This document shows, piece by piece, positions 24,927 to 35,744 of a stretch of DNA of 64,000 nucleotides (positions are counted from its first letter, which is position 1; each line of letters begins with the position of its first letter). The notes under the pieces are model-generated. The model was not told where the DNA came from. It did no database searches and saw only the letters and a list, made by a program, of their open reading frames with translations. Origin of the DNA: Erodium maritimum (taxonomy: Eukaryota > Streptophyta > Magnoliopsida > Geraniales > Geraniaceae); contig OY997594.1 of the NCBI GenBank assembly GCA_963921825.1, positions 9,677,001-9,741,000 of the forward strand, written 5' to 3'. The position numbers were made by a program, and so were the translations under genes.

Positions 24927-25207
24927 CATTATCAGTACGACCCGTTTTATTTGATTATCAACGTATCGAATTTTATACTATCATGAATTTTGTTTTGTTG
25001 ATCTGTTAAACTAACGATATTCTTAAATTATATTTACGTTTATGGTTATTTGGACCTGTTTTTATACCCCATAAGCAAGGTTGTAAAAGGCTCTAGGCTC
25101 TAGGCGCTAGTCGGGCGGCAAAAGGGTCTAGGCGTTAGGCGGGGACTAGTCGGGGCCTAGGCGGGTTTTATTTTTTACTATTAAATAAATATATATATAT
25201 ATATATA

Positions 25208-25536
25208 TGGTAGCTATCCAGTAAAAACCATCCTTATTGTGCAAACTACGAACCAATCTAAGCCACAGGATGCGGTCAAAGTGACGTCAGCAGAGCGCGC
25301 GCGATGCTGACACGTGGCCGCTTCGCGCGCGCCTCTGCCCGCGCGCGTGAGCGTGTTGACCACGCGCGCGCACAATGCTAATTTTTTGGGCGCACAGTGC
25401 TAATAGTTTAGCACAGTGCCAAACTATTAGCATTGTGCGCCCCACGTGTCAGCACTGTGCGCGCGCGCCCACGTGTCAGCACCTGGTGAGTTCGTAGTTT
25501 GCACAATAAGGGGTGGTTTGTACATGATACCAACCC

Positions 25537-25537
<1 letters not shown>
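25208..25537. mobile_element. MITE 1 of the giant-MULE family
   Basis: About 330 bp, from GGTAGCTATCCAGTAAAAACC at the left to GGTTTGTACATGATACCAACC at the right, with the inner TIR pair TTATTGTGCAAACTACGAAC / GTTCGTAGTTTGCACAATAA. The ends match those of the 23.6-kb MULE. The interior has GC-rich GCGCGC words and several AGCACAGTGCTAATAGTTT-type motifs. (TA)n lies on both sides. Confidence 0.8.
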
Positions 25538-25561
<24 letters not shown>

Positions 25562-25569
<8 letters not shown>

Positions 25570-25928
25570 TATCCAGCAAAAACGATCCTTATTGTGCAAA
25601 CTACGAACCAATCTAAGCCACAGGATGCGGTCAAAGTGACGTCAGCAGAGCGCGCGCGATGCTGACACGTGGACGCTTCGCACGCGCCTCTGCCCGCGCG
25701 TGTGAGTGTGTTGACCACGCGCGCGCACAGTGCTAATAGTTTGGGTGCACAGTGCTGATAGTTTAGCACAGTGCCAAACTATTAGCACTGTGCACCCAAA
25801 CTATTAGCACTATGCGCGCCACGTGTTAGCACTGTGCGCGCGCACCAGCAGCGCGCGCCCACGTGTCAGCACCTGGTGAGTTCGTAGTTTGCACAATAAG
25901 GGGTTGGTTTGTACCTAATACCAACCAT
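25562..25928. mobile_element. MITE 2 of the giant-MULE family
   Basis: About 367 bp, AGGGTAGGTATCCAGC..GTACCTAATACCAACC, with the same inner TIRs and interior as MITE 1 but with one extra stretch of GCACAGTGCTGATAGTTTAG-type motifs in both orientations. It lies 24 bp of (TA)n after MITE 1 and 22 bp before the giant MULE. Confidence 0.8.
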
Positions 25929-26099
25929 ATATATATATATATATATATATAGGGCAGCTATCCAGTAAAAACCACCCTTATTGTGCAATCTACGAACCCA
26001 CTGTAGCCGCGCGATCTGCCAGTCTTGACGTCAGCAGAGGGAGCCAGATTGCGCCACGCGTCCAAAGAGCGCGCGCCAGCTCATTTGAACAGAACGTCG

Positions 26100-26285
26100 A
26101 ATCGCGCGAGAAATGAAGTCGATTATATCGTTTGCCGATATATTAAAATTCGCGCCATTAAAATTTCCTTCTTCAACCTTCTGACTTCGCGATTTCTCAG
26201 AAAAAAATTATATCTCTTCCTGCTTGCGATTCGCGATCTCTTCTTCAACCTTCTTCAACCTACTGTGTTTGCGATTCACGATTCC
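26100..26285. repeat. Left subterminal TCGCGA-type motifs
   Basis: The words ATCGCGCGAGAAAT, TTCGCGATTTCT, GATTCGCGATCTC and GCGATTCACGATTC cluster within 340 bp of the left end. The right end has four AAATCTCGCGTG units (49352-49435). Such subterminal repeats are typical transposase-binding candidates; the role is inferred. Confidence 0.5.
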
Positions 26286-26334
26286 AGAGACAGATCAGCG
26301 AAAATTGAACAAAAAGCTCGACCAAACAAACCAT

Positions 26335-26744
26335 GTAAGTTCTGAAATTTGGTATGTAAACCCTAATTGTTGCACAGAAACTGCGACTTGATTTGAGATA
26401 GTGCTTGTAGCATCAACATAGGGATGTTAGAAGCATCTAGAAGCCTCCGAGATATTTTTGGGATGCTTGTAGAATCCCATCGATAAAGGATTTTAGCATT
26501 GTTAGATTGAGAGTCCAATCACTAATAGAGAGTGTGGATTCTGTCCATCCATAAAGGATATTAACACTAGTAGATTTAGTGTTCAAACCACTGATACAGT
26601 GTGTTGGTTGGTAACTAGTATACACACTTGTTGTTATTTGCATATTCACATTGTAACATGCACAACACTAATAGTTTGAGTGCCCAACTGCTAGTGTTCT
26701 ATGTGTCCAATTACTTATACACTGCCTGTTATTTGGTTCTACAG
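26335..26744 (+). other. Probable 5' UTR intron of the transposase gene, motif-bearing
   Basis: GTAAGT at 26335 and TTCTACAG at 26744 frame an intron just upstream of the first ATG of the transposase (26758). It contains repeated CACTAATAG, CACTAGTAG and CACTGATAC motifs and a duplicated sentence with TCCAT..ATAAAGGAT (26475-26580). Confidence 0.55.
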
Positions 26745-26757
26745 TGACGGGAAAAAC

Positions 26758-29739
26758 ATGACTACACCAAATAGTAATACCACACCAACAACCCCTCGTG
26801 TCACACGCCAAACTGCTCAAAAACCACCACGTGTGCCCACACCGACAACACCTCGTGTGACACGCCAAACAGCTCAAAAACCACCGCGTGCGACCACACC
26901 GACAACACCTTTTGTAACACGCCAAACAGCAAAAAAACCACCGCGTGTACCAACACCACGTGTGCCCACACCTGTACAAGTGAACACATGCACAATACCC
27001 CCTGTACCTTATCCAGTAGTAGCTCCAGAGGAGAGAAATGAGCCTGCCAACTCTGATAATACAGTGGTGGACGAAGACATTGAGTGTCCACCAGATGTGA
27101 CAAATATCCCCGAACAACCTCCTACTGAAAACACTGAACATTCAGAACATTCTGCGTTCCGAGTGCCTGTTGTGGAAGCTGCAGTAGAAGCAAATCCAAA
27201 CCAACCAAGTTCAAGTGAAAACATACATTCTGAACATTCTGCAATCCCGGTACCTGCTTCATTCATCCAACTGACAGAGGATGGGAAAAAGGAATACATT
27301 CCAAATTGCCACGAGGACAGGAAGCCGAAAGAAAAAAAGGAGTTCAAGACACTAGCTGCTGCAATTAACTTTTATGAGAGTTATGCAAAAGTAACAGGTT
27401 TCAGCGTTCGGAGAGGGGCAGAAAAAAAGCACAAAGATCAAACCGTGACCCTCAAGTACTTGCTCTGCTCAAAATAAGGGCATAAGTACGAGCCCAAAGA
27501 ACCTAAGGATGACGAGCCCATAGAATAAAACATAAGAAACCGGCTATTGTCAAGAACTGGTTGCAGAGCGAAAATAGCTATTAAATTCAAAGCCACAGAA
27601 AATGGGAACGTGTACTTCATAAAGGAGTTTGTTGAAGCGCACAACCATGAGTTGTTTGTGATGAATGACAGGCAGTACATGAGATCCAACAGGAGGGTGA
27701 CATCACCGATGCAGAACTGGTTACTGAATTGCCAGAAAGCTACAATTGGTCCTGTTCTGTGTCACAAAGTTTTAAGCGAAACGCTTGGAGGTCCGGAAAA
27801 GGTTGGTGCAACTTCGAGGGATTTCATGAACTACCAAAGGGATCTACGGGCTTATGTAATGGATACGGATGTCCAGATGGTACTGGACAGGTTCCATGAG
27901 AAGAAGGAGTCCAGCCCTGAATTCTATTTTGAGTTCAAAACTGACCGCTCCGATAGGTTGACCGCTGTTTTTTGGGCTGATGCTGAAATGTTGAAGGACT
28001 ACAAGCTCTATGGTGACTGTGTAGCTTTTGACTCAACTTATCACACAAACCAGTAAGTAATGTTGAGATAATATTCGTCTGGTGGTTTATATAGAATTGT
28101 GGTTTATATAATTTTTTTTTAAATTTTGCAGGTATGACATGGTATTCTCTCCATTCACTGGAATAAACAGCCACAACAAATCAGTGACCTTTGCGGCAGC
28201 CCTGATATCAAAAGAAGATGTACCATCCTTTGTTTGGATTTTCCAAACATTCCTCAAGGCGATGGGCGGGAAGGAGCCTCTATGCATCATTACTGACCAT
28301 GACCCTGCAATGAAGATTGCAGTGAACGAGGTGATGAAAGAGACAAAACACCGGTTCTGCATGTGGCACATCATGGAGAAAATTCCAAAAAAGGTGAGTA
28401 CAAGTTCAAATTCATTATTGTGCTGATTGATTTTGGACTAAGACTAGTGGTGCAATGTTAAAAGTACAGAGTAACTGGTTGGATGGCTTCTTACTTGTTT
28501 GCCACTCACTAATAATTTAATAATCATACTGCTAGTAGTTTACAAATGCATTGTGCTGATAGTTTAGCATGTTAATTATTGTTTTGGCAAGTTCCCCTTG
28601 CCAATCTGTCTGAAACTAACTTTAAGCAAGAGATTAAGGATGTGGTGTGGTCCAGGACTATGACGATAGATGAATTTGAGAAAAAGTGGCCTGTGATAAT
28701 CAAGAAGTGAAATTTAGAGGACAACAACTGGCTGCAACAACTCTTTGAGATGAGGGAGGACTGGATACCCGCCTACTTCCATGATTTGCCGATGGCGAGG
28801 CTGATGAGGACGACATCCCGTTCTGAGAGCCAAAATAGTACCTTTAGAAAGTTGACCGACAAGTATCTCCCGCTGGTCCATTTCATGTGGAGAGTCGACG
28901 GTGTAGTGAACAACCAAAGGGAGGAAACAAGGTACTTGGCCATGAAGTCTGCCACGTGTCACCCACAGTACAAGCTGAATTCAGAACTGGAGCGCCATGC
29001 TTGGAACCTATACACATTGCCCATTTTCTTCAAGGTGCAAAAGTACATGATGCTGACCGACAAGCTCGAACTCCACCAGATGGGTGACAAGAAGACCAGT
29101 GAAGGAATGTTAAAGTTGTACTTCATCAGAGACGAAAGAAACAGTGAATTCATTGTGGCGAGGATGATGGAGACGAACCACTTTGACTGTTCGTGCAAGA
29201 GATTCCAGGCAAAAGGTTTGTTGTGCATCCATATATTCCTAGCAATGAGAAATGCGAGGATGAAGCTCATCCCGGACAGCATGGTGAATCTGAGATGGTG
29301 TAGGGAGACAGCTAGACAAGACCAAGAAGCAAGGGCAAACATGGATCCTGAAGATACGAACAAACTGATAGAGGACATCAAGAAACGATTTGCTGAGCTG
29401 ATCGAAGTCCCGGATCCTTCCTTTTCTAATCTGCAGAGTCTGTTGCACACACTGAAGAACACAACCATACACAGCAACAACGAAGACTACAGGGCGAAAA
29501 AAATGCAAAAGCAGAAGAAGATGGAGAAAATGACAGGGATTAAAAGGCCCATAGAGGCGACGGTCCAGAATCCGCCGCAGTCAAACAACAAGGGGTCTCG
29601 AAAGAGCAGAAGAAAATAGTCGGATTTTGAAATAGCAGTACAAGCAGCTAGCAAGCCACTGAGGCTGTGCCATGGATGTTTCAAGATGACAAACGAGCAT
29701 GACAAAAGGAACTGTCCAGAGATTAAGGAGAAAGATTGA
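26758..29739 (+). pseudogene. FAR1/MULE transposase, disabled by in-frame stops
   Basis: The predicted protein opens with three 19-residue Pro/Thr repeats (TPTTPRVTRQTAQKPP). A FAR1-type DNA-binding zinc domain follows (FYESYAKVTGFSVRRG, then RTGCRAKI and AHNHEL), then a MULE transposase core with DSTYHTNQYDM, TDHDPAMK and SESQNS as catalytic-region blocks. A SWIM finger (CSCKRFQAKGLLCIH) and a C-terminal CX2C..H..C knuckle (CHGCF..HDKRNC) complete it. Introns are 28053-28131 and about 28394-28591 (the phase at the second is not clean). Stops lie in the coding frame at 27475, 27526, 28708 and 29617, each followed by further homologous sequence in frame. Apart from these the sequence is well preserved, so inactivation looks recent. 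Transposition would now need another copy. Confidence 0.85.
28440..28575. repeat. Motif array in transposase intron 2
   Basis: Four close copies: CACTAATAATTTAAT, TGCTAGTAGTTTAC, TGTGCTGATAGTTTAGC and an upstream CTAGTGGTGCAATG. They lie in the intron, not in the exons. Confidence 0.6.
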
Positions 29740-30600
29740 ACAAGTATTAGCATATGTTTATGATTTTGTGTTAAACCTGCCTTACTTTTGAACACTTGGG
29801 AAATATTAGTATGGTTTGGAACTTTGAATGACTTGATGCTTAAAACAATTGTGTTTTTAGTTATATATGATTTTGAAGTTTCAAAGTGTCAAAGAACCAT
29901 AATGAAGTATTGCTGATGGACTGGTGCAGGAGTACTAATAGATTGGTCGACTTGTGCTAATATATTCATGAACATGTTCATGGGTGCTACCAAATTTATA
30001 GTGCAGAGCACTGCACACCACTAGAAGTTTAGACTGCACACCACTAAAAGTCTATACTGCACAGCACTAGAAGTTCAGAGTGCAGACTACTGGAAGGTTA
30101 TATTTCTTCAGATTCCTTCAGTTTAATATAAAATATGTACATGGTTGCCATGTTTGGGTGAAAAGTTTGAGATAATGATTCCAAATTTAATAAACATATA
30201 AAATAAAGACCTTTTAAGATTATGCATAAATTTCTAACAGTTTCTCTGCAACTAGAATTTTTAGCTTGCACATTACTAACAGTTTAGCATGCACGCCACT
30301 AATTTTTTAACATGCAGAGTGCTGACAGATGGTAATTTGCTTCTCTAGTGAAAAACACAAACAAAACACTGAATAACATATATTACTAGCAGTTTAACAT
30401 GCACACCACTAATTTTTTGACATGCACAATGATGACAGACAGTAATATGATTCAACAAGTCCACACAAGAACAACAAATTTAAAGAAAGCAGATATATAT
30501 ATAAAACAAGTCGTCCAAACAAAAAAGCAGATTATATAAAAAGTCCAACAAAAAACAGGAAATTTAAAGAAAGCATAAGTAGAATGGAAAGGAAGTAACG
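29740..30600. repeat. Non-coding spacer rich in the CACTAATAGTTT motif
   Basis: There is no gene. Units such as GCACACCACTAGAAGTTTA, GCACACCACTAAAAGTCTA and GCACAGCACTAGAAGTTCA occur every 20-25 bp at 30000-30105, and again at 30245-30440 (GCACATTACTAACAGTTTA, GCACGCCACTAATTTTTTA, GCAGAGTGCTGACAGA). The segment 30225-30390 is repeated almost exactly at 31940-32105. Confidence 0.75.
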
Positions 30601-30604
30601 GGAT

Positions 30605-30916
30605 CTAAACGGCCTGCTCTGCTCTGGAGAACTGCTCCAGTACACGACGAATTGCACTCAACTGACGGATGAGCGATACATGTCTCCGCTTTTCTTCCTG
30701 CGACCATTCATTGGTGTTGATGTGAGTCAGGGTCACCAGTTGTTCGTTGACCTCGGCCTGGACACTGAAAATTTTATCTTCGATGTCCTTATACGCCCTC
30801 AGCCTCGCATAGTGCTCCAGCTTTCTTATCCCTGTAACGATCATCTGGGCATCAGTAGGAGCAGCCGTGGATGATTGACTCGCGGTAGGGATTCCTGAAC
30901 CAGATGGAGCAGCCAT
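30605..30916 (-). CDS. Small helical protein of unknown function, 103 aa
   Basis: Not recognised. A single exon starts at 30916, the first ATG after a minus-strand TATA box (TATATAAA at about 31005-31013). The N-terminal 30 residues are Ser/Ala/Pro-rich and duplicate a GIPT.S.SS.AAP phrase whose first copy lies in the upstream leader. The remainder is predicted mostly helical and charged (RKLEHYARLRAYKDIEDKI; RHVSLIRQLSAIRRVLEQF). It is divergent with the gene at 31308, with about 390 bp between the start codons. Like two other small genes in this element, it is a helix, a polar middle and a leucine-rich helix; it may be a distant relative of them. A regulatory or adaptor role would be a guess. 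Confidence 0.55.
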   Translation of the reverse strand: MAAPSGSGIPTASQSSTAAPTDAQMIVTGIRKLEHYARLRAYKDIEDKIFSVQAEVNEQLVTLTHINTNEWSQEEKRRHVSLIRQLSAIRRVLEQFSRAEQAV

Positions 30917-31240
30917 GGATGATAGACTCAGAGTTGGAATTCCTGCAAAAAAAACTGAGTAGAAGTATAAGTAAAATGTGAAAGAAATGGAACACGGTTG
31001 TTCGTTTATATAGAGGATGAAAATGAACCACCACCTTAAATGGGGAGAGGAAACAAACTGTCACCAGCGTTGATATATGTGTAAAAATTTATTAAGGACG
31101 GTTTGATTAGACTGTTGATATGACAGATAGATGTTTGAAAATATAAGAAGAATACAAGCGGTTTCTTAACTATCCACTCAGTTAAGGGAGATGTGGCAAG
31201 TATTAAAACTGCCCACTAACTCCATCACGCGTTACAGTTC

Positions 31241-31250
31241 CCTATAAATA
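31241..31250 (+). promoter_or_regulatory. TATA box of the 86-aa gene
   Basis: CCTATAAATA lies about 60 bp upstream of the ATG at 31308. A second TATA box on the other strand near 31005-31013 serves the divergent 103-aa gene. Confidence 0.65.
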
Positions 31251-31307
31251 CACACCTGACTAATACCCAAACCCAACCACGAAAAGAGTTTTGTCTAGTT
31301 AAAACAA

Positions 31308-31568
31308 ATGGAGTCAGGAAAATCTATCCAAAGTACACTGTCAGAGGAGATCAAGCGTCAGAGGCGCCTCATTGAGCATGAAAGGGCAGTGCTAAACTAC
31401 ACGGAGCTGAGGCTAAAGCTGTTGGAGACCCAACTTGAAGTGACTTTAATGGTAAATGATACATGCAATGTGGATGAAAAGGATATGACACCGGACGAGA
31501 AGGATGCAAACCAGACCCAAATGAAGAAGTTTGCAGAGCTTAATGTAATGCTTGAAGAAATTATTTAG
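31308..31568 (+). CDS. Small coiled-coil-like protein of unknown function, 86 aa
   Basis: Not recognised. A single open frame with a TATA box 60 bp upstream. Residues 10-50 form one long charged helix (EEIKRQRRLIEHERAVLNYT, then LRLKLLETQLEV) with a heptad-like spacing of Leu and Ile. An acidic DEKDMTPDEKD segment and a short C-terminal helix (KKFAELNVMLEEII) follow. It is surrounded by the element's motif-bearing spacers and so belongs to the MULE. The order of helix, acidic turn and short leucine helix recalls the 93-aa product at 41344-41625. Confidence 0.5.
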   Translation: MESGKSIQSTLSEEIKRQRRLIEHERAVLNYTELRLKLLETQLEVTLMVNDTCNVDEKDMTPDEKDANQTQMKKFAELNVMLEEII

Positions 31569-31739
31569 AAGTTGGATTAGGTAATTCCAATCTTGGCTGT
31601 TATTTATTTGTATTCATCCAAAAAAATCATGAACATGGTCATGATTTTTATGCTTTAAATTTAATGAAAAAAGTAATTTCCTCCAGTTGAATCCAAATTG
31701 TGTTCTTCTCTTAATTCTCTACAATTCTATATCCGTGAT

Positions 31740-32110
31740 CACTAAAAGGTTAGTGTACACCCTGCTAAAATATTAGAATACATGTTGTTGATAGTTCATA
31801 CATACAAAGCTTATTTAATATTCATAGATGTATTATAAAATGAATTTGAGACTTGCAAAAAAATGTACATGATTGACATTTTTGGATCAAAAGTTTGAAG
31901 AATTCAAGATAATGAATCTGAATTTAATAAACGAAAATGCATAAATTGCTAACGGTTTCTCTGCAACTAGAATTTTTAGCTTGCACATTACTAACAGTTT
32001 AGCATGCACACCACTAATTTTTTAACATGCAGAGTGCTGACAAATGGTAATTTGCTTCTCTAGTGAAAAACACGAACAAAACACTAGGTAACATATATTA
32101 AGCATCAACC
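31740..32110. repeat. Spacer with motif array, near-copy of 30225-30390
   Basis: The stretch 31940-32105 repeats 30225-30390 with only scattered differences (TTTCTCTGCAACTAGAATTT, GCTTGCACATTACTAACAG). This shows that spacers of the element spread by internal duplication. Confidence 0.75.
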
Positions 32111-32209
32111 AAAATTACACAACGCAGTTGTCCACCTAAAAACAAAACATCTTCAACTATTCAGGTGGACAAGTTCAACAAAAACAACCAGGTTAAAGAG
32201 AAAGCGTAA

Positions 32210-32980
32210 TTAGTTGATGTTACGAACAAGCTTCATTGACTCAATGTCAATTAAACAGTCAATACACACATATCTAAGTTCTCCGGCACCTGCGATATCG
32301 TACAGCCTACGCCTCCAATGGCCAGCATCGTGAGGAGTTTCGCAGATGCTTGATATACTCAACTGTGACCATCTGCCAAAGTGTAGCATGGCTCGAAACT
32401 CACGACGACATTCATGCAACACTGCCCTCTCTGGATCACTTATCAGAAAAAAGATACCGTAGAATATGTCTGCAACAATGTCATCTTTCCCACCTAATTT
32501 GATTAGAGCAATTGCATGGATATATCTTCTTAACATAATAGACCAGTTGTCACACACCTCAAGTAATCTAAGGCCGAGTCTAGGTTTATTCCGATTGAAA
32601 GTATAGTACAGACCTAGAAGGTACCTAGCATTCAAATTACCGGCTTCAGTAGCATTCACAAGCACTGATTTGGTGCGGAAAGTCACTGCCCTGCCTACTT
32701 GTGGTCGGAATTCACAATTTAAGGCCAACAGCACATCATCATCCTCTTTCATTAAGTGATAAAAATTCTTGCAACTGAATGCAGAACACAAAGACAAATA
32801 GTGTATTAAAATAAAAGAGTAAAAAACAAAAAGGAAATAAGAATTTTAAATGTTGAGGGATAGAGTTTTAGAACCAGTTTACCACATAGAAAGGTGGACA
32901 AAAGGAACATCGTTATCATCCAGAGTCCTTTTGAATATTTCAGACTTCAACTCATCAGGCAGAGCACTAAGGTAATCCAT
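32210..32980 (-). CDS. F-box/Sel1-like protein A, 220 aa
   Basis: Two exons, 32980-32883 and 32774-32210, spliced GTAAAC..TTCAG. Exon 1 gives an N-terminal F-box (MDYLSALPDELKSEIFKRTL). Exon 2 gives CCKNFYHLMKEDDDVLLALNC, a Sel1-like repeat piece (ATEAGNLNARYLLGLYYTFN) and a C-terminal RYVCIDCLIDIESMKL. The order resembles plant F-box proteins of the At2g35280 type, which would act as substrate receptors of SCF ubiquitin ligases; the substrate is unknown. All coding positions are open. A minus-strand TATATATA box lies near 33110-33120. First in transcription-distal order of five paralogues, all on the minus strand within the giant MULE. Confidence 0.8.
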
Positions 32981-33369
32981 TAAAAAACCTTAATGAAGTT
33001 GAAAAGATTGTTGATCTTCAGGATTTCTTCGAGTAACTGAGAGTAATGGAGGAGGAGCTTGAGATAGAAAGAAACAGAGATAGGGAGAAATATGTTCGAA
33101 CAAGACTTGCCTATATATAGTAGAAGTAAAACGATGGGATTATTGAAGAAGGAAATGATTTATTAAATGCAAAACCACCCTTCCATCTTCCATATTTAAT
33201 ATGATGGAGACACGTGTAGTCAAATCAAGTCAATCAGATTGTCACTCTCTTAACCGCCCTTACACCTTATTTATTATCTCAATTAATACGGAAATGATAA
33301 TATATGTGCAGAGTCATTTAAATAAAATACGTGTAAAGCCTCGTTTAATTAAATCAGATAAATTTATTT

Positions 33370-33545
33370 ACATATTGTTGATAATTTACCACGCACAGTA
33401 CTAATAATTTAATATTCAAACTGCTGACAGTTTCCAATTCATATGAGAAAAAATAGTTTTAATATTGGAAGAACTGGGAACCGATAATTGGTTCATTTAC
33501 ACACCGCTAATATATTAGAATACATGCCGCTAATATACCAGTTGT
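33370..33545. repeat. Motif cluster upstream of F-box gene A
   Basis: CACAGTACTAATAATTTA, CTGCTGACAGTTTCC, CACACCGCTAATATATTAG and CATGCCGCTAATATACC lie between genes A and B. Confidence 0.6.
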
Positions 33546-33621
33546 CCAACTAAAAAAAACATCTTCAACTATTTAGAGAACACAAGTTCAACCAAAATAA
33601 TCAGGTTACAGATAAGTGTAA

Positions 33622-34405
33622 TTAGTTGAGATTATAAGTAAGCTTGAATGACTCAATGTCAACTAAACAGTCAAAGCAGCTATATCTAAGTTCGCCAGGG
33701 CCTAAGATATCTTCGATTCTACGGCTCCAATGGCCATCATCGTTAGGAGTTTCACAGATGCTTGATGTCCTCAAGTGTGACCATCTACCGGGTTGAAGCA
33801 TGGCGCGAAACTGGCGGCGACATTCATGCAGCATTGACCTGTCGGTGTACAACATCTGCATAAAGATACCGCCGAAGATATCTCCAACGCGTTCATCTTC
33901 CCCACCTACTTTGATTAGTGCTATGGCACGGACATATCGTCTTAACATTGTATACCAGTTGTCACACCTCTCAAGTAATTCAAGTCCGTGTCTAGGTCTA
34001 TTCCGATTGAAAGTATAGTACAGACCAAGAAGGTGCCTAGCATTTAAATTACCGGCTTCACTAGCCTCCTCAAGCACTAATTTGGTCTGCAATGTCACTT
34101 CCTTCACTACTTGTGGTCGGAAATCACAATTTAGGGCCAACAGAACATCATCATCCTCTTTCATAAACCTATAGAAATCCTTGCAACTGAATGCAGCACA
34201 CAAAATATAAAATCATACACTAAAAAAGAAAATAATTAAATAAGAATTTTACATGTTTAAGATAGGGTTTCAGAACCAGTTACCACATCGAGAGGTGGAC
34301 AAAAGGAACATCACCATCACTTAGAGTCCTTTTGAATATGTGAGACTTCAACGAATCAGGCAAAGCACTAAGGTAATCGAAACCAGGGGCAGCATTTTGA
34401 TCCAT
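33622..34405 (-). CDS. F-box/Sel1-like protein B, 228 aa
   Basis: Exons 34405-34284 and 34186-33622, with the intron at the same codon as in gene A. The F-box reads FDYLSALPDSLKSHIFKRTL. Exon 2 is very close to gene A (CCKDFYRFMKEDDDVLLALNC, ASEAGNLNARHLLGLYYTFN, RYSCFDCLVDIESFKL). The longer N-terminus (MDQNAAPG) is shared with genes C and D, so gene A probably lost these residues. Frames are open. A TATATAAT-like box lies near 34620-34632 on the minus strand. A and B form the closest pair in the cluster. Confidence 0.8.
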
Positions 34406-34824
34406 TGTAAAACCTGGGGTTGAAGATGAAATATTTTCTTAAAAACTCAAACATGTAAATAAATACTTCTATGAATCAAAGAAGAAACGTACAAAACTCA
34501 AAGGCAAAATCATACCGCAACAAGTTCGCTTCAGGCTTTCTTCTGGTAACTGAGTAGAATGGAAGAGGAGCTTAAAAATCAACCCTGGAGATAGAGAGAA
34601 ATTATGTTCGAATTAAAGTTCCCAATATATAATAGAAGTGAAGTGATGGTGAAATTCACAAAGGAAAGAGTTTTTAAAATTAATAACTACCCTTCCATCT
34701 TCCATATTTAATATGATGTAGACAGGTGTAGTTAAGCGCAAGTCAATAAGTTTCTGAAACTCTCTTAACCGCCCCTTCACCTTCGTCATTATATTAATTA
34801 ATTCGAAAATCAAGTTAATCTGCT

Positions 34825-34925
34825 TACATACTACTAATATTTTACCACGCATAGTACTAATGGTTCAATATTCACGTTGCTCAAAGTTTACCATTCATAC
34901 TACTAATAAGTTACCATTCATAACA
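34825..34925. repeat. Motif cluster between F-box genes B and C
   Basis: Four units: TACTACTAATATTTTACC, CATAGTACTAATGGTTCA, CATACTACTAATAAGTTACC and a degenerate GTTGCTCAAAGTTTACC. Confidence 0.6.
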
Positions 34926-34985
34926 AGTTTAACAAAAACATAGAGATTCAGTCTATTACATAAAATGAAATAAAAAACAAAAGAC

Positions 34986-35730
34986 CTAAATAGTGTTATG
35001 AGATAGTTTATATGTTTCGATATCAATTAAACATTCGACATAGTTGTAATAAAACTCTCTAACACGTCTGATTGCTGCGACTTTCTTATTCCAGTGAAAG
35101 GGATTTCCGGTCCATTCACACAAATGTGTGTGTTTTAGATATCTCCAGTTCCTGTTCTGCAGCATTTGGCGAAACTGGCGACGACAAGTAAATAGGACGT
35201 GCCTGTCATTCGGATCATTCTCCTCAAAGAAACTATACAGAGCAGCAAGAGATTCATCTTCATCTTCATTTACATACCTCCTCATCCAAGTTGACACATT
35301 GTCACACGTGTTCAGAATTGGAAGACCTCGCTCAGGCGTATCAGAATTGAAGATGAGGTACAGAGCCAGGAGATATGCTGCCCTGGAGTTCCCAAAATCA
35401 GTGGCCCTCTGAAGAATTTTGGAGCCGTCATGGTCCACAGCTTTCACCGTCCTCGGGTGGAACTTACAAGGTAGCTCCATCAAAATATCCTTCTCAGTAG
35501 ACATAAGTCTATAAAATAACTTGCAACTGAAATTAAAAACATGTAAAAAGAATAAATAGTAATAATAATTAAAAACAAAATTGTAAGTCACGAGTTTCAA
35601 ATTTCTACCAGGATGAGAGTATAATCAAATTTCTGTCTGAATCATCAAAACACCTCTTAAGAATATTAACCAACACATCGTCTGGCAACGACGTGATATA
35701 ATCAACACCAGGAAGCACTCTGTGATCCAT
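34986..35730 (-). CDS. F-box/Sel1-like protein C, 220 aa
   Basis: Exons 35730-35609 and 35526-34986. The F-box is GVDYITSLPDDVLVNILKRCF. Exon 2 starts CCKLFYRLMSTEKDILMELPC and includes the Sel1-like ATDFGNSRAAYLLALYLIFN and a C-terminal YYNYVECLIDIETYKL. It is about as close to gene D as A is to B, so the cluster has two subgroups. Compared with D there is a short internal loss around residue 130 (RRYVNEDEDES). The frame is open throughout. Confidence 0.8.
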
Positions 35731-35744
35731 TATAATACCTGAAA

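Noticed and set aside
26025-26345. 106-codon open frame near the left end of the MULE
   Set aside because: It overlaps the terminal repeat and the probable leader exon and has no domain; the splice donor GTAAGT lies inside its end.
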